A stretch of DNA of 41,346 nt from JAGMES01 sp023128035 (GTDB lineage Bacteria > Bacillota > Halanaerobiia > DY22613), in contig DAOVRZ010000042.1 of NCBI GenBank assembly GCA_030627905.1, positions 1 to 41,346 of the forward strand. Reading direction: 5' to 3'. Each line of letters opens with the position of its first letter. The stretch's first letter is position 1. The notes under the pieces are model-generated. The model was not told where the DNA came from. It saw only the letters and a list, made by a program, of their open reading frames with translations, and ran no database searches. This document shows, in pieces, positions 32,172 through 40,882 of the stretch. A program made the position numbers and the translations under genes.

Positions 32172-35100
32172 ATGAATAAGTCAGCGATTAAGAAGTTTGC
32201 AGTAAACGCACGAAGAAAGCTTATTGAAGAAGATATTATTCAAAAGGCATATGATGTTGGAATAGAAGCACCTGACAAAATTCATGATATTGAAGAATTT
32301 GAAGGTGGCTTTAAAGTAAAAAATAGAGAGAATGCTAAAATATTTAAAGAATTTCAACTCAAACAAAGAAAAGAATTAGTTAAGCAAGTTGAAGAAAAGG
32401 GTCTTGACCAAGTAGTGGAAGAAGTAGCATATACCTGGTTTAATCGTTTTATTGCACTTCGTTTTATGGAGGTCAATGGATATTTACCTACAGGTGTTAG
32501 AGTTTTGTCATCAATAAAGCCCGGTAAGATTGAACCTGATATTATAAATGAAGCACTTAACATTGATCTAGATGTTGATAGAGAAGTTATTTATAGACTA
32601 CAGGATAATCCTGATACCGAAGAACTTTTTAAGTATTTGCTCGTTAAACAATGTAATAAACTTAATGAAATTTTACCTAAGATGTTTGAGAAAATAGAAG
32701 ATTTTACAGAATTATTATTACCAGATTACCTTTTAACAGAAGGTTCAGTTATAAGAGAATTAGTTGAATTAATTGATGAATATGATTGGAAAATTGAATT
32801 AAGTGAAGATGAATTAAAAGAAGAAGCCAATGAAGGTGAACATGGTATAGAGATAGTGGGCTGGCTCTATCAATATTATATTTCTGAAAAGAAAGATGAA
32901 GTATTTGCTGGACTAAAGAAGAATAAGAAGATAACAAAAGAGAATATTCCTGCAGCTACTCAACTATTTACACCGAAGTGGATAGTAAAATATATGGTTG
33001 AAAATTCATTAGGTAGGTTATGGCAAGAATCTCATCCAGATGAAGAATTGAAATCAAACTGGAAATACTATATTGAAGAAGCTGAACAGGAGCCAAAAGT
33101 CAGAGCAAAACTTGATGAACTAATTAATAAAAATCTAAATCCAGAAGAAATTACTTTCTTAGATCCTGCTATGGGTAGTGGACATATATTGGTTTATGCC
33201 TTTGATGTTCTTTATGATATTTATTTGAAAGCTGGATATTCTGAAAGAGAAATACCAAGATTGATTTTAGAAAAGAATATTTATGGATTAGATATAGATG
33301 ATAGGGCAGGTCAATTAGCATATTTTGCTTTAATGATGAAGGCGAGAAGTAAGAGCAGAAGGATATTCAGAAATCCTGTTAACGTTAATGTTTGCTCTAT
33401 TCAAGAGAGTAATGGTATTTCGAAAGAAGTGATTGACTTTTTAGTAAATCCTAAAGAAACTGAAATAGAAAAATTAGTTTCTAGAGAAGATATTGAATAC
33501 TTAATAGACACATTTAAAGATGCAAAAGAATATGGTTCGATTCTTGAAGTTAAACATATTGATTTTAAAACGATAGAAAAAAGAATAGATCAGATTCAAG
33601 ATATTTTATCTTTAGATTTATTTGAAATGCAGTATCGAAGAACTATACTACAAAAATTTGTACCAATTCTTGAGCAGGCAAAGATACTTAGTAGGAAGTT
33701 TGATACTGTAGTTACTAATCCTCCTTATATAGGAAGAAAAGGAATGAATCCCAAACTTGTAAAATATGTAAATGAGAATTATAAGGATTCAAAAAGTGAC
33801 TTATTTGCTGTATTTATGGATTCTTGCCTTAGAAATACTAAGAAAAATGGACTTGATTCAATGATAAACCAACATTCGTGGATGTTTTTATCTAGTTATG
33901 AAAAGCTTAGAGAAAAACTTATTTTAAATACAGAGATACAATCAATGATTCATTTGGGACCAAGAGCTTTTGAGGAAATAGGAGGAGAAGTTGTTCAGTC
34001 TACTACTTTTGTAATTAGAAATAGTAGTATTAATAATTATGAAGGACAGTTTATTAGAGTTGTGGATGATAATACAGCTAGTGGAAAAGAAGTAAAAACA
34101 CTTGAAGCAATTAAAAATTCTGATGTAGATTATAGATATATTACATCAACTAAAGATTTTTCAATGATACCAGGAAGTCCTATTGCTTATTGGGTTAGTG
34201 ACAAAGTAAGAAATATATATTTAAATGATTCTCTTCTTGATGAGATTGCAAAACCAAGACAAGGTATGGCAACAATGGATAATAATCTATTTCTAAGGAT
34301 GTGGTATGAAGCATCAATAAAAAATCTTGGTTTTCAATATGAAAATTCGGAAGATGCGTTAAAAAGTGAATTAAAATGGTTTCCTTACAATAAAGGAGGG
34401 GAATACAGAAAGTGGTTTGGTAATAGCCAGTACGTTGTTAATTGGCAACGTGATGGTGTGGAATTAAAACAAATTGCACAAGAAATATACGGAAGTTATT
34501 CAAAACGAATATACAATACACAGTTCTTTTTTAAACCATCTATAAGTTGGTCTAAAATTACAAGTAGCAAATTTTCTGTTAGATATATTCCTCAAGGATA
34601 TTTATTCGATGTTGCTGGTTGCGCGATTTATGATTTGGGGGAAAATGAGAAATATATTTTAGGATTATTAAACTCTAAACTTAATAAAGTATTAGTTTCT
34701 GCATTAAGCCCTACATTGAATTATGAGGTTGGTACAATAAAGAAAATCCCAATCATTATTAACTCAAGCATGATGTCTCAGATAAATGAATTAGTTAAGT
34801 ATACTATTGATATAGCAAAAATAGATTGGGATTCTTTTGAAACTTCATGGGATTTTAAGGTTCATCCTTTTTTAAAACATTTAGATTTAGGTTCAAATAT
34901 TAAACTAAGCAATGTGTTTAATATTTGGGAAACTGAGACAGAGGAAGCGTTTAATCAATTAAAATCGAACGAAGAAGAACTTAATCGTATATTCATAGAT
35001 ATTTATGGACTTCAAACCGAACTAACACCAGAAGTAGATGATAAAGACATCACAATCAGAAAAGCTGACAGAGAAAGAGATATAAAATCATTTCTCTCAT

Positions 35101-35867
35101 ATGCAGTAGGTTGTATGTTAGGACGATACTCTCTAGATGAAAAAGAATTAATTTATGCAGGTGGAGAGTTTAATATCAATAGATACTCAAAGTTCATTCC
35201 AACTGGAAGTAATGTTATTCCAATTGTTGATGATGAATATTTTGAAGAAGATATCACAAATAGATTTATTGAATTTGTAAAAATAACATTTGGTGAAGAA
35301 ACTCTTTCAGAGAATCTGGAGTATATAGCAGACACTCTTGGGATGAAATCTGGAGAAATGCCTAAAGATACTATTCGTAGATATTTCATAAAAGATTTCT
35401 ACAATGACCATGTTAAAACGTATAAAAAACGACCAATTTACTGGTTATTTGACTCAACATCTCATAATGAAAAAGGTAAAATAAAAAGCAAAGAAAATGG
35501 ATTTAAGGCTCTTATCTACATGCATAGATATGATGAATCTACAGTAGCAAGAGTTAGAACAGATTATCTTCATACGCTTCAAAAGAAATATGATGCTGAG
35601 ATGAAGCGTTTAGAACTTATCTTAGAAAGTGATGTACCTCAAAGAGAAAAAATTGTTGCTACTAAGAAACTTGAAAAGCTTAGAAAACAACAAAGAGAGT
35701 GTATGGAATATGATCAAGTTATTGCCCACATCGCGAACCAAAGAATTTCTATTGATCTTGATGATGGAGTGAAGGTAAATTATATGAAATTCCAAGATGT
35801 TGAGATTCCTCAAGGTGAAGGTAAAAAGCCATTAACGGCTAACTTACTTTCAAAGATTAAGCTTTAA
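32172..35867 (+). CDS. pglX: BREX adenine-specific DNA methyltransferase PglX
   Basis: N6-adenine methyltransferase (1231 residues) that marks host DNA at an asymmetric site and also determines the recognition sequence. Visible motifs are PKWIVKYMVENSLGRLW, the AdoMet-binding FLDPAMGSGHILVYAFD (near residue 331), and the catalytic NPPY as VVTNPPYIGRKGM (near residue 516). The C-terminal half (about 650-1000) should hold the target-recognition domain. No frameshift or truncation. The target sequence cannot be read from the protein. The gene ends at 35867, and a foldback repeat then separates it from pglZ. Confidence 0.95.
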   Translation: MNKSAIKKFAVNARRKLIEEDIIQKAYDVGIEAPDKIHDIEEFEGGFKVKNRENAKIFKEFQLKQRKELVKQVEEKGLDQVVEEVAYTWFNRFIALRFMEVNGYLPTGVRVLSSIKPGKIEPDIINEALNIDLDVDREVIYRLQDNPDTEELFKYLLVKQCNKLNEILPKMFEKIEDFTELLLPDYLLTEGSVIRELVELIDEYDWKIELSEDELKEEANEGEHGIEIVGWLYQYYISEKKDEVFAGLKKNKKITKENIPAATQLFTPKWIVKYMVENSLGRLWQESHPDEELKSNWKYYIEEAEQEPKVRAKLDELINKNLNPEEITFLDPAMGSGHILVYAFDVLYDIYLKAGYSEREIPRLILEKNIYGLDIDDRAGQLAYFALMMKARSKSRRIFRNPVNVNVCSIQESNGISKEVIDFLVNPKETEIEKLVSREDIEYLIDTFKDAKEYGSILEVKHIDFKTIEKRIDQIQDILSLDLFEMQYRRTILQKFVPILEQAKILSRKFDTVVTNPPYIGRKGMNPKLVKYVNENYKDSKSDLFAVFMDSCLRNTKKNGLDSMINQHSWMFLSSYEKLREKLILNTEIQSMIHLGPRAFEEIGGEVVQSTTFVIRNSSINNYEGQFIRVVDDNTASGKEVKTLEAIKNSDVDYRYITSTKDFSMIPGSPIAYWVSDKVRNIYLNDSLLDEIAKPRQGMATMDNNLFLRMWYEASIKNLGFQYENSEDALKSELKWFPYNKGGEYRKWFGNSQYVVNWQRDGVELKQIAQEIYGSYSKRIYNTQFFFKPSISWSKITSSKFSVRYIPQGYLFDVAGCAIYDLGENEKYILGLLNSKLNKVLVSALSPTLNYEVGTIKKIPIIINSSMMSQINELVKYTIDIAKIDWDSFETSWDFKVHPFLKHLDLGSNIKLSNVFNIWETETEEAFNQLKSNEEELNRIFIDIYGLQTELTPEVDDKDITIRKADRERDIKSFLSYAVGCMLGRYSLDEKELIYAGGEFNINRYSKFIPTGSNVIPIVDDEYFEEDITNRFIEFVKITFGEETLSENLEYIADTLGMKSGEMPKDTIRRYFIKDFYNDHVKTYKKRPIYWLFDSTSHNEKGKIKSKENGFKALIYMHRYDESTVARVRTDYLHTLQKKYDAEMKRLELILESDVPQREKIVATKKLEKLRKQQRECMEYDQVIAHIANQRISIDLDDGVKVNYMKFQDVEIPQGEGKKPLTANLLSKIKL

Positions 35868-35892
35868 CAACAATTTTGGAAGGCATAAATGT

Positions 35893-36016
35893 CCCCCATC
35901 TTCATAAATGGGGAAGAGCCTTACAATAATTTCAAAACTTCAGTGAGAGTTCAAATCTCCTTCTGAAAGTTGTTAAACTTAAGAAATAATAACTTCGTTA
36001 TTAATTCGACTTTAAT
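35893..36016. repeat. Foldback repeat, copy B, inside the BREX operon
   Basis: The core (35918-36016) is the reverse complement of 1078-1174 with a small number of differences. On the plus strand it begins with a CCCCAT (35894-35899)/ATGGGG (35908-35913) hairpin, then an AACTTCAG...CTGAAAGTT stem and a TAATAAC-TTC-GTTATTA stem. It fills nearly all of the 163 bases between pglX and pglZ. The transcript of the operon would carry this structured RNA between the two coding regions. The CCCCAT hairpin style is familiar from IS200/IS605 ends, but no tnpA or tnpB gene is present. Confidence 0.75.
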
Positions 36017-36030
36017 GGTGGTGTAAAGAT

Positions 36031-38583
36031 ATGAATTTAGATGAAATAAAAAAAGTATTAAACAAACAGCTGAATCAAGACTTATCTGATGGCAAGAAGA
36101 GAAATCTTGTATTTTGGTATGATGAAGACTCAGAATTTGTTGAAGATATAGATAAGATTGAGCTTGAAAATGCAAAATTACTGAAATTAAGTGGCAACAA
36201 TGCTTTTAAAATAAAATATCATTTAGAAAAGTTAGATACTGATTCAAACTATTTAATTTACTCAAGTGGACCAAAACCTTTTCCAAGAGATAATTGGCTT
36301 TTGGATATAGTAAAATACAGTACTGAATTCTCAACAGATAAAACTACAGTAATTATGCGTGATTTAGGTGTTAGAGCTGTGGAGTTAAAAGATGTGTTTA
36401 AGAAATACTTAAAATTCTTTAATGCTAAGGATAGATATAATAAGTTTTCTTCTTATGGGATTACAGAATATAACTCAAATAGGGTTCATATTGGTATCTT
36501 ATCAGCTTTATGCAAACTTAACTATCCAAGTTTAGAAGACGTTGTTAAAACCGTTATTCTAGGAGAAGTTGAAGATGAAAATAAACATCTTGAATCAATT
36601 GAAAAATACGGTGATAAAAAAGTTTTGTGGAAATTGATACGTGAACGATATGGCTACCATTTTGAAGAAGATTCTATAGAAAAACTGCTCATTCTGTTAA
36701 TGGTAGCTCATGTTGAATCAGAATTAAATATTAAGGAGTTTCCTTCTACTTGGCAAAGTGCTTTACCTGTTAAAGAAAAGAAAGCAGAAGCAATCGTATT
36801 TCTTAATCATTTTATGAATCACGAAGTTGATGGTAAGATTTATGATGATTTGGCAGACAGAATTGAAAAAGTCTTAAAAGTAGATGAGTATATTACTAAA
36901 TGGCCTATTGATGATTATTTATACTGTGATACTTTTAGAGTTTTTGATGAAGTTATCATTCAAAATATTATTAGTCGTCTTATAGACGGAACTGGCGAAT
37001 TTGAAAATTATTTGAATATTATTAGTCAAAGAAGGACAGGTCACTGGTATAAAAAGTACAAAGCTGAATATTCTGCTCTTATGCATGCTATAGAGCTACT
37101 AAAACTTGAATCTCAATTTGAGGGTAATATTCCTCAAAAAGTTTCAATAGAGATGCTGGATCAATATTCAAAAGAATACTATTTATTTGACTATCATTAT
37201 CGTAAATTCTGTTTAGCTTATCAGGAAATTGATAGTGAAACCTTTATTAAACTGAGTGAAAAAGTAGAGAACACCTATGTATATTGGTTTTTAAATGAGT
37301 TATCTAATAAATGGTCTATGTCAGTTGAGGATGCCTTTGCACATGAGTATAGGATTCAAGGTATTAATCAGCAGAAAAATTTTTATACGAATGTTATTAA
37401 AAAACATGTTGAAAATAATGATAGGGTGTTTGTTATTATATCTGATGCACTCAGATATGAAGCAGCTAAAGAGCTTATGGACATTCTAAATACCGAAAGA
37501 CGTGGACAAGTAGAAATAGAATATATGCAAGGTGTAGTACCTTCTTATACAAAGTTGGGTATGGCAAGTTTATTACCTTATAAATCCATAGAGTATAATA
37601 ATAAAGGAGATTTTGTTTTAGATGGTATATCTACGATGGGTACAGAAAATCGTGGAAAAATTTTAAAGACTGTATGTGAAGACAGTATTGCGATTACCTA
37701 TGATACATTAAAAGATATGAAACGAGCGGAATTTAGAGAGATTCTTGGTGGAAAAAAACTTGTTTACATTTATCATAATCGTATTGATAACATGGGTCAT
37801 AATAATGAATCAGATGTCTTTGAATATGTAGAAAAAACCATTTTGGATATCAAAGGTTTAATAAGTGCCCTTGTCAATAATTTGAGTGCTATTAATATTT
37901 ATGTAACATCAGACCATGGTTTTATCTATCAAAGAACTGGGTTAAATGAAAGTGATAAGCTTAGCAAAGGTGATATAGATTCTATCGAAGAAGGTAGAAG
38001 ATTTATTTTAACAACTGAAAGCAAAAAGAAGGAAAGTACCTTATCTATTCCAATGACCTATATTTTAAATAATACAGAATTAAAAGCAGTAGTACCAAGG
38101 GGAAATAATAGATTTAAAATCAAAGGTGATGGTTCTAAATTTGCTCATGAAGGAATTGCACTACAAGAGATTGTTATACCACTAGTGAAGTTTAAAAATA
38201 GTAAAAAAAATACTTTTGAAGTACGCAAAGTGGAAGTTAAATTAACAAATATCACAAGAAAGCTAACTAATAGAATCACTTATCTAGAGTTCTTCCAAAC
38301 TCAAAAAGTAGAAGATAAAGTAATACCACTTAGACTTAAACTTTACTTTGAAGATGAGCATGGGGATAGAATATCCAATGAAAATATCATCATAGCAGAT
38401 AGTACTTCTGAAAGACCGGAACAGAGAACATATAGAGAAAAATTTACATTAAAAGATTTGAAATATGATAAGGGAAAAAAATACTATCTTGTACTGGAAG
38501 ATGAAGATGAATCTGTAGAAAAAATCTATCAAAAGATAGGATTTAATATTGATCTTGTCTTTGCAGATGATTTTGGATTTTAG
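36031..38583 (+). CDS. pglZ: BREX alkaline-phosphatase-superfamily protein PglZ
   Basis: An 850-residue core BREX protein with a PglZ domain of the alkaline phosphatase superfamily. The metal-site motifs are VFVIISDALRYEAAKEL (D near 470) and VTSDHGFIYQRTG (D-H near 627). The middle block YIYHNRIDNMGHN adds further metal ligands. In BREX it works with PglX and BrxC and is essential for defence. Length is normal and the frame is intact. Its start is 14 bases after the foldback repeat, with GGTGGTG ahead, so it has its own ribosome binding site despite the insertion. Confidence 0.94.
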   Translation: MNLDEIKKVLNKQLNQDLSDGKKRNLVFWYDEDSEFVEDIDKIELENAKLLKLSGNNAFKIKYHLEKLDTDSNYLIYSSGPKPFPRDNWLLDIVKYSTEFSTDKTTVIMRDLGVRAVELKDVFKKYLKFFNAKDRYNKFSSYGITEYNSNRVHIGILSALCKLNYPSLEDVVKTVILGEVEDENKHLESIEKYGDKKVLWKLIRERYGYHFEEDSIEKLLILLMVAHVESELNIKEFPSTWQSALPVKEKKAEAIVFLNHFMNHEVDGKIYDDLADRIEKVLKVDEYITKWPIDDYLYCDTFRVFDEVIIQNIISRLIDGTGEFENYLNIISQRRTGHWYKKYKAEYSALMHAIELLKLESQFEGNIPQKVSIEMLDQYSKEYYLFDYHYRKFCLAYQEIDSETFIKLSEKVENTYVYWFLNELSNKWSMSVEDAFAHEYRIQGINQQKNFYTNVIKKHVENNDRVFVIISDALRYEAAKELMDILNTERRGQVEIEYMQGVVPSYTKLGMASLLPYKSIEYNNKGDFVLDGISTMGTENRGKILKTVCEDSIAITYDTLKDMKRAEFREILGGKKLVYIYHNRIDNMGHNNESDVFEYVEKTILDIKGLISALVNNLSAINIYVTSDHGFIYQRTGLNESDKLSKGDIDSIEEGRRFILTTESKKKESTLSIPMTYILNNTELKAVVPRGNNRFKIKGDGSKFAHEGIALQEIVIPLVKFKNSKKNTFEVRKVEVKLTNITRKLTNRITYLEFFQTQKVEDKVIPLRLKLYFEDEHGDRISNENIIIADSTSERPEQRTYREKFTLKDLKYDKGKKYYLVLEDEDESVEKIYQKIGFNIDLVFADDFGF

Positions 38584-38600
38584 AGAAAGTGGGTGAATAG

Positions 38601-40649
38601 ATGGAACCACATGATGCGGAAGTGAATTTAAATGATAAATTAAATCATCATTTTGCAGGTCGTGTTGTAAGAAAGGATCTGACAAAAAAGATTAAAGAAG
38701 GTGCAAACGTACCAGTATATGTCCTAGAATACTTACTTGGTATGTATGCTGCATCTGATGATGAAGATAGCATTAATGAAGGTGTGGAAAGGGTTAAACA
38801 AATTCTTTCTGATAACTTCGTAAGACCTGATGAAGCTGAAAAAGTAAAATCAAAAATTAGAGAGTTAGGTCAATATACTGTTATAGATAAAATATCGGTA
38901 AAGTTGAATGAAAAAAATGACTGTTATGAAGCAGAGTTTTCAAATTTAGGATTAAAAGGTGTAGTTATAGGAGCTCATCATGTGAAAGAGTATGAAAAAC
39001 TTTTAGCAGGTGGCATATGGTGTATTTTAAAAATGGATTATTATTATGATGAAGAAAATCGTAAAATCAATCCATTTTCTATTGCTAGTTTAAAGCCTAT
39101 TCAAATGCCAAATATGGATTTAGAAGAAGTTTTTGAAGGTCGAAAATATTTTACTAAAGATGAATGGATAGATGTTCTTCTAAGATCAATAGGAATGGAG
39201 CCTACACAATTAGAATATAAAGTAAAATGGCATTTATTAGCCAGACTGATTCCTTTAGTAGAAAATAATTATAATGTTTGTGAACTGGGACCTAGAGGTA
39301 CAGGTAAATCTCATGTATATAAAGAGATTTCCCCAAATTCCATTTTGGTATCTGGAGGACAAACTACAGTTGCTAACCTCTTCTATAATATGTCCTCAAG
39401 AAAAATTGGACTAGTTGGTATGTGGGATGCTGTTGCTTTTGATGAAGTGGCTGGAATTACATTTAAAGATAAAGATGGAATTCAAATAATGAAAGACTAC
39501 ATGGCATCAGGCTCTTTTGCAAGAGGAAGAGAAGAAAAAGCAGCCTCTGCATCTATGGTGTTTGTAGGGAATATTAATCAAAGTGTTGATGTACTTTTAA
39601 AAACTTCTCATTTGTTTGATCCGTTTCCAGCAGCTATGGCCTATGATTCAGCTTTCTTCGATCGCATGCATTATTATATACCAGGCTGGGAAATACCGAA
39701 GATGCGACCTGAGTATTTTACTAATGAATATGGTTTTATTACGGATTATGTTGCTGAATTTTTCAGAGAGATGCGTAAAAGATCATTTTCAGATACTATA
39801 GATAAATATTTTAAGTTAGGAAATAATCTGAATCAAAGAGATGTAATTGCTGTTAGAAAAACTTTGTCAGGTCTTGTTAAGTTAATATATCCTAATGGAG
39901 ATTTTACTAAAGATGATATAGAAGAAATATTGAGATATTCTTTAATAGGAAGAAGAAGAGTGAAAGAGCAATTAAAGAAAATAGGTGGTATGGAATTTTA
40001 TGATGTACATTTTTCGTATATTGACAATGAAACTTTAAAAGAAGAATTCGTATCTGTTCCAGAACAAGGAGGAAGCAAGCTTATACCTGAGGGCAAGGGG
40101 AAACCAGGTCATATTTATACTGTTGCCCGTGGTGAATCAGGAATGATTGGTGTATATAAGATAGAAACAGAAGTGGTATCTGGCTCAGGAAAGTTTGAAA
40201 AAACAGGCTTGGGAACAAATAGGGATGCTAAAGAGAGTATTGCTACAGCGTATAGCTACTTTAAAGCTAATAATAAAAATATAAGTGGTACAATTAGCAC
40301 GAAAACGAAGGATTATTTAATGGCCATACAGGATTTGCAAGGAATAGGAATGACTTCAGAGTTATCTTTAGCAGCTTTTATAGGCCTTTGCTCAGGAGCT
40401 ATAGGAAAACCTACACAAAGTCAGCATGTAGTTTTAGGATCTATTAGCATTGGCGGCACAATTAATAAAGTTGAAGAGCTGGCAAATGTATTGCAAGTAT
40501 GTTTTGATGTTGGAGCTAAGAAAATTCTTCTGCCTATGGCATCAGCAGTGGATATAGCAACAGTACCTGCTGAATTATTTGCTAAGTTTCAGATATCTTT
40601 CTATCAAAGTCCAGAAGACGCAGTTTTTAAGGCTTTAGGGGTGGAATAG
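38601..40649 (+). CDS. brxL: BREX AAA+ Lon-like protein BrxL
   Basis: The 682-residue signature protein of type 1 BREX. The N-terminal part (to about 200) is followed by an AAA+ domain: Walker A LGPRGTGKSHVYKEI near residue 230 and Walker B-like AFDEVAGITF near 290. The C-terminal 120 residues have a Lon-protease-like fold (SISIGGTINKVEELAN, GAKKILLPMASAVDIATVP). By hand alignment the Ser-Lys dyad of Lon is not in the usual positions (GMTSE in place of GPSAG, and Ala where the Lys would be), so proteolysis is doubtful. BrxL is needed for phage exclusion but not for methylation. It is the last complete gene of the operon. Confidence 0.93.
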   Translation: MEPHDAEVNLNDKLNHHFAGRVVRKDLTKKIKEGANVPVYVLEYLLGMYAASDDEDSINEGVERVKQILSDNFVRPDEAEKVKSKIRELGQYTVIDKISVKLNEKNDCYEAEFSNLGLKGVVIGAHHVKEYEKLLAGGIWCILKMDYYYDEENRKINPFSIASLKPIQMPNMDLEEVFEGRKYFTKDEWIDVLLRSIGMEPTQLEYKVKWHLLARLIPLVENNYNVCELGPRGTGKSHVYKEISPNSILVSGGQTTVANLFYNMSSRKIGLVGMWDAVAFDEVAGITFKDKDGIQIMKDYMASGSFARGREEKAASASMVFVGNINQSVDVLLKTSHLFDPFPAAMAYDSAFFDRMHYYIPGWEIPKMRPEYFTNEYGFITDYVAEFFREMRKRSFSDTIDKYFKLGNNLNQRDVIAVRKTLSGLVKLIYPNGDFTKDDIEEILRYSLIGRRRVKEQLKKIGGMEFYDVHFSYIDNETLKEEFVSVPEQGGSKLIPEGKGKPGHIYTVARGESGMIGVYKIETEVVSGSGKFEKTGLGTNRDAKESIATAYSYFKANNKNISGTISTKTKDYLMAIQDLQGIGMTSELSLAAFIGLCSGAIGKPTQSQHVVLGSISIGGTINKVEELANVLQVCFDVGAKKILLPMASAVDIATVPAELFAKFQISFYQSPEDAVFKALGVE

Positions 40650-40733
40650 ATGACATTAATATATCAGAAAATCGACCAGCGGAAAGGGGTGTCTGGGTGG
40701 GTACGATTCCTACACACTCCTGCCAAATGTTGA
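40650..40733 (+). other. 27-codon ORF directly after brxL, crossing the tRNA fragment
   Basis: The brxL TAG is followed directly by ATG, opening MTLIYQKIDQRKG... to TGA at 40731-40733, with AGGGGTGG 5 bases upstream. The last half lies in the tRNA-derived sequence, so this could be the start of a seventh operon gene cut off at the island junction. It is too short to assign. Confidence 0.25.
40675..40725 (+). tRNA. 3' fragment of a tRNA gene, best fit tRNA-Sec (selC)
   Basis: The sequence folds like the 3' part of a tRNA: a variable-arm stem CCAG (40676-40679)/CTGG (40693-40696), a T-arm GTGGG-TACGATT-CCTAC (40697-40713) with a 7-base loop, an 8-base acceptor strand ACACTCCT (714-721 of this kilobase), then G and CCA at 40722-40725. 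Eight acceptor plus five T-stem pairs, a long variable arm and a GCCA end are features of bacterial tRNA-Sec. I find no 5' half, D-arm or UCA anticodon loop in front of it, and T-loop position 55 is A, not T, so it is a non-functional fragment. It matches the remnant left when an element integrates at a tRNA 3' end. Confidence 0.55.
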
Positions 40734-40737
40734 GATT

Positions 40738-40765
40738 AAGACCCTTGTTTGATGAGGGTCTTTTT
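40738..40765 (+). terminator. Terminator after the tRNA fragment
   Basis: AAGACCCT (40738-40745) pairs with AGGGTCTT (40755-40762), and T5 follows. It begins 13 bases after the CCA and probably is the original tRNA-gene terminator, now also closing the BREX operon. Confidence 0.88.
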
Positions 40766-40811
40766 CATTTGTATTTTTGAAATTTTATACAGTCCAAGTA
40801 ATGAATTGCAT

Positions 40812-40839
40812 AAAAAGAAAACCAACCGTTTGGGTTGGT
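40812..40839 (-). terminator. Terminator of the right-edge membrane protein gene
   Basis: On the minus strand ACCAACC (complement of 40833-40839) pairs with GGTTGGT (complement of 40821-40827) around a 5-base loop, followed by TTTTCTTTT. It lies 43 bases after that gene's stop. Confidence 0.8.
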
Positions 40840-40882
40840 AGTATAAAACAATTTTACTCCTTTTACTTGGATAGTTTGATAT

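Noticed and set aside
27400..40649. BREX as a new system
   Set aside because: Gene order and motifs match the known type 1 BREX; only the repeat insertion and island junction are new.
40637..40725. A complete tRNA-Sec starting at AGGGGTGG (40637)
   Set aside because: Seven of eight acceptor pairs could form, but the stretch is the end of brxL, there is no D-arm and no TCA anticodon loop with T33. I keep only a 3' fragment.
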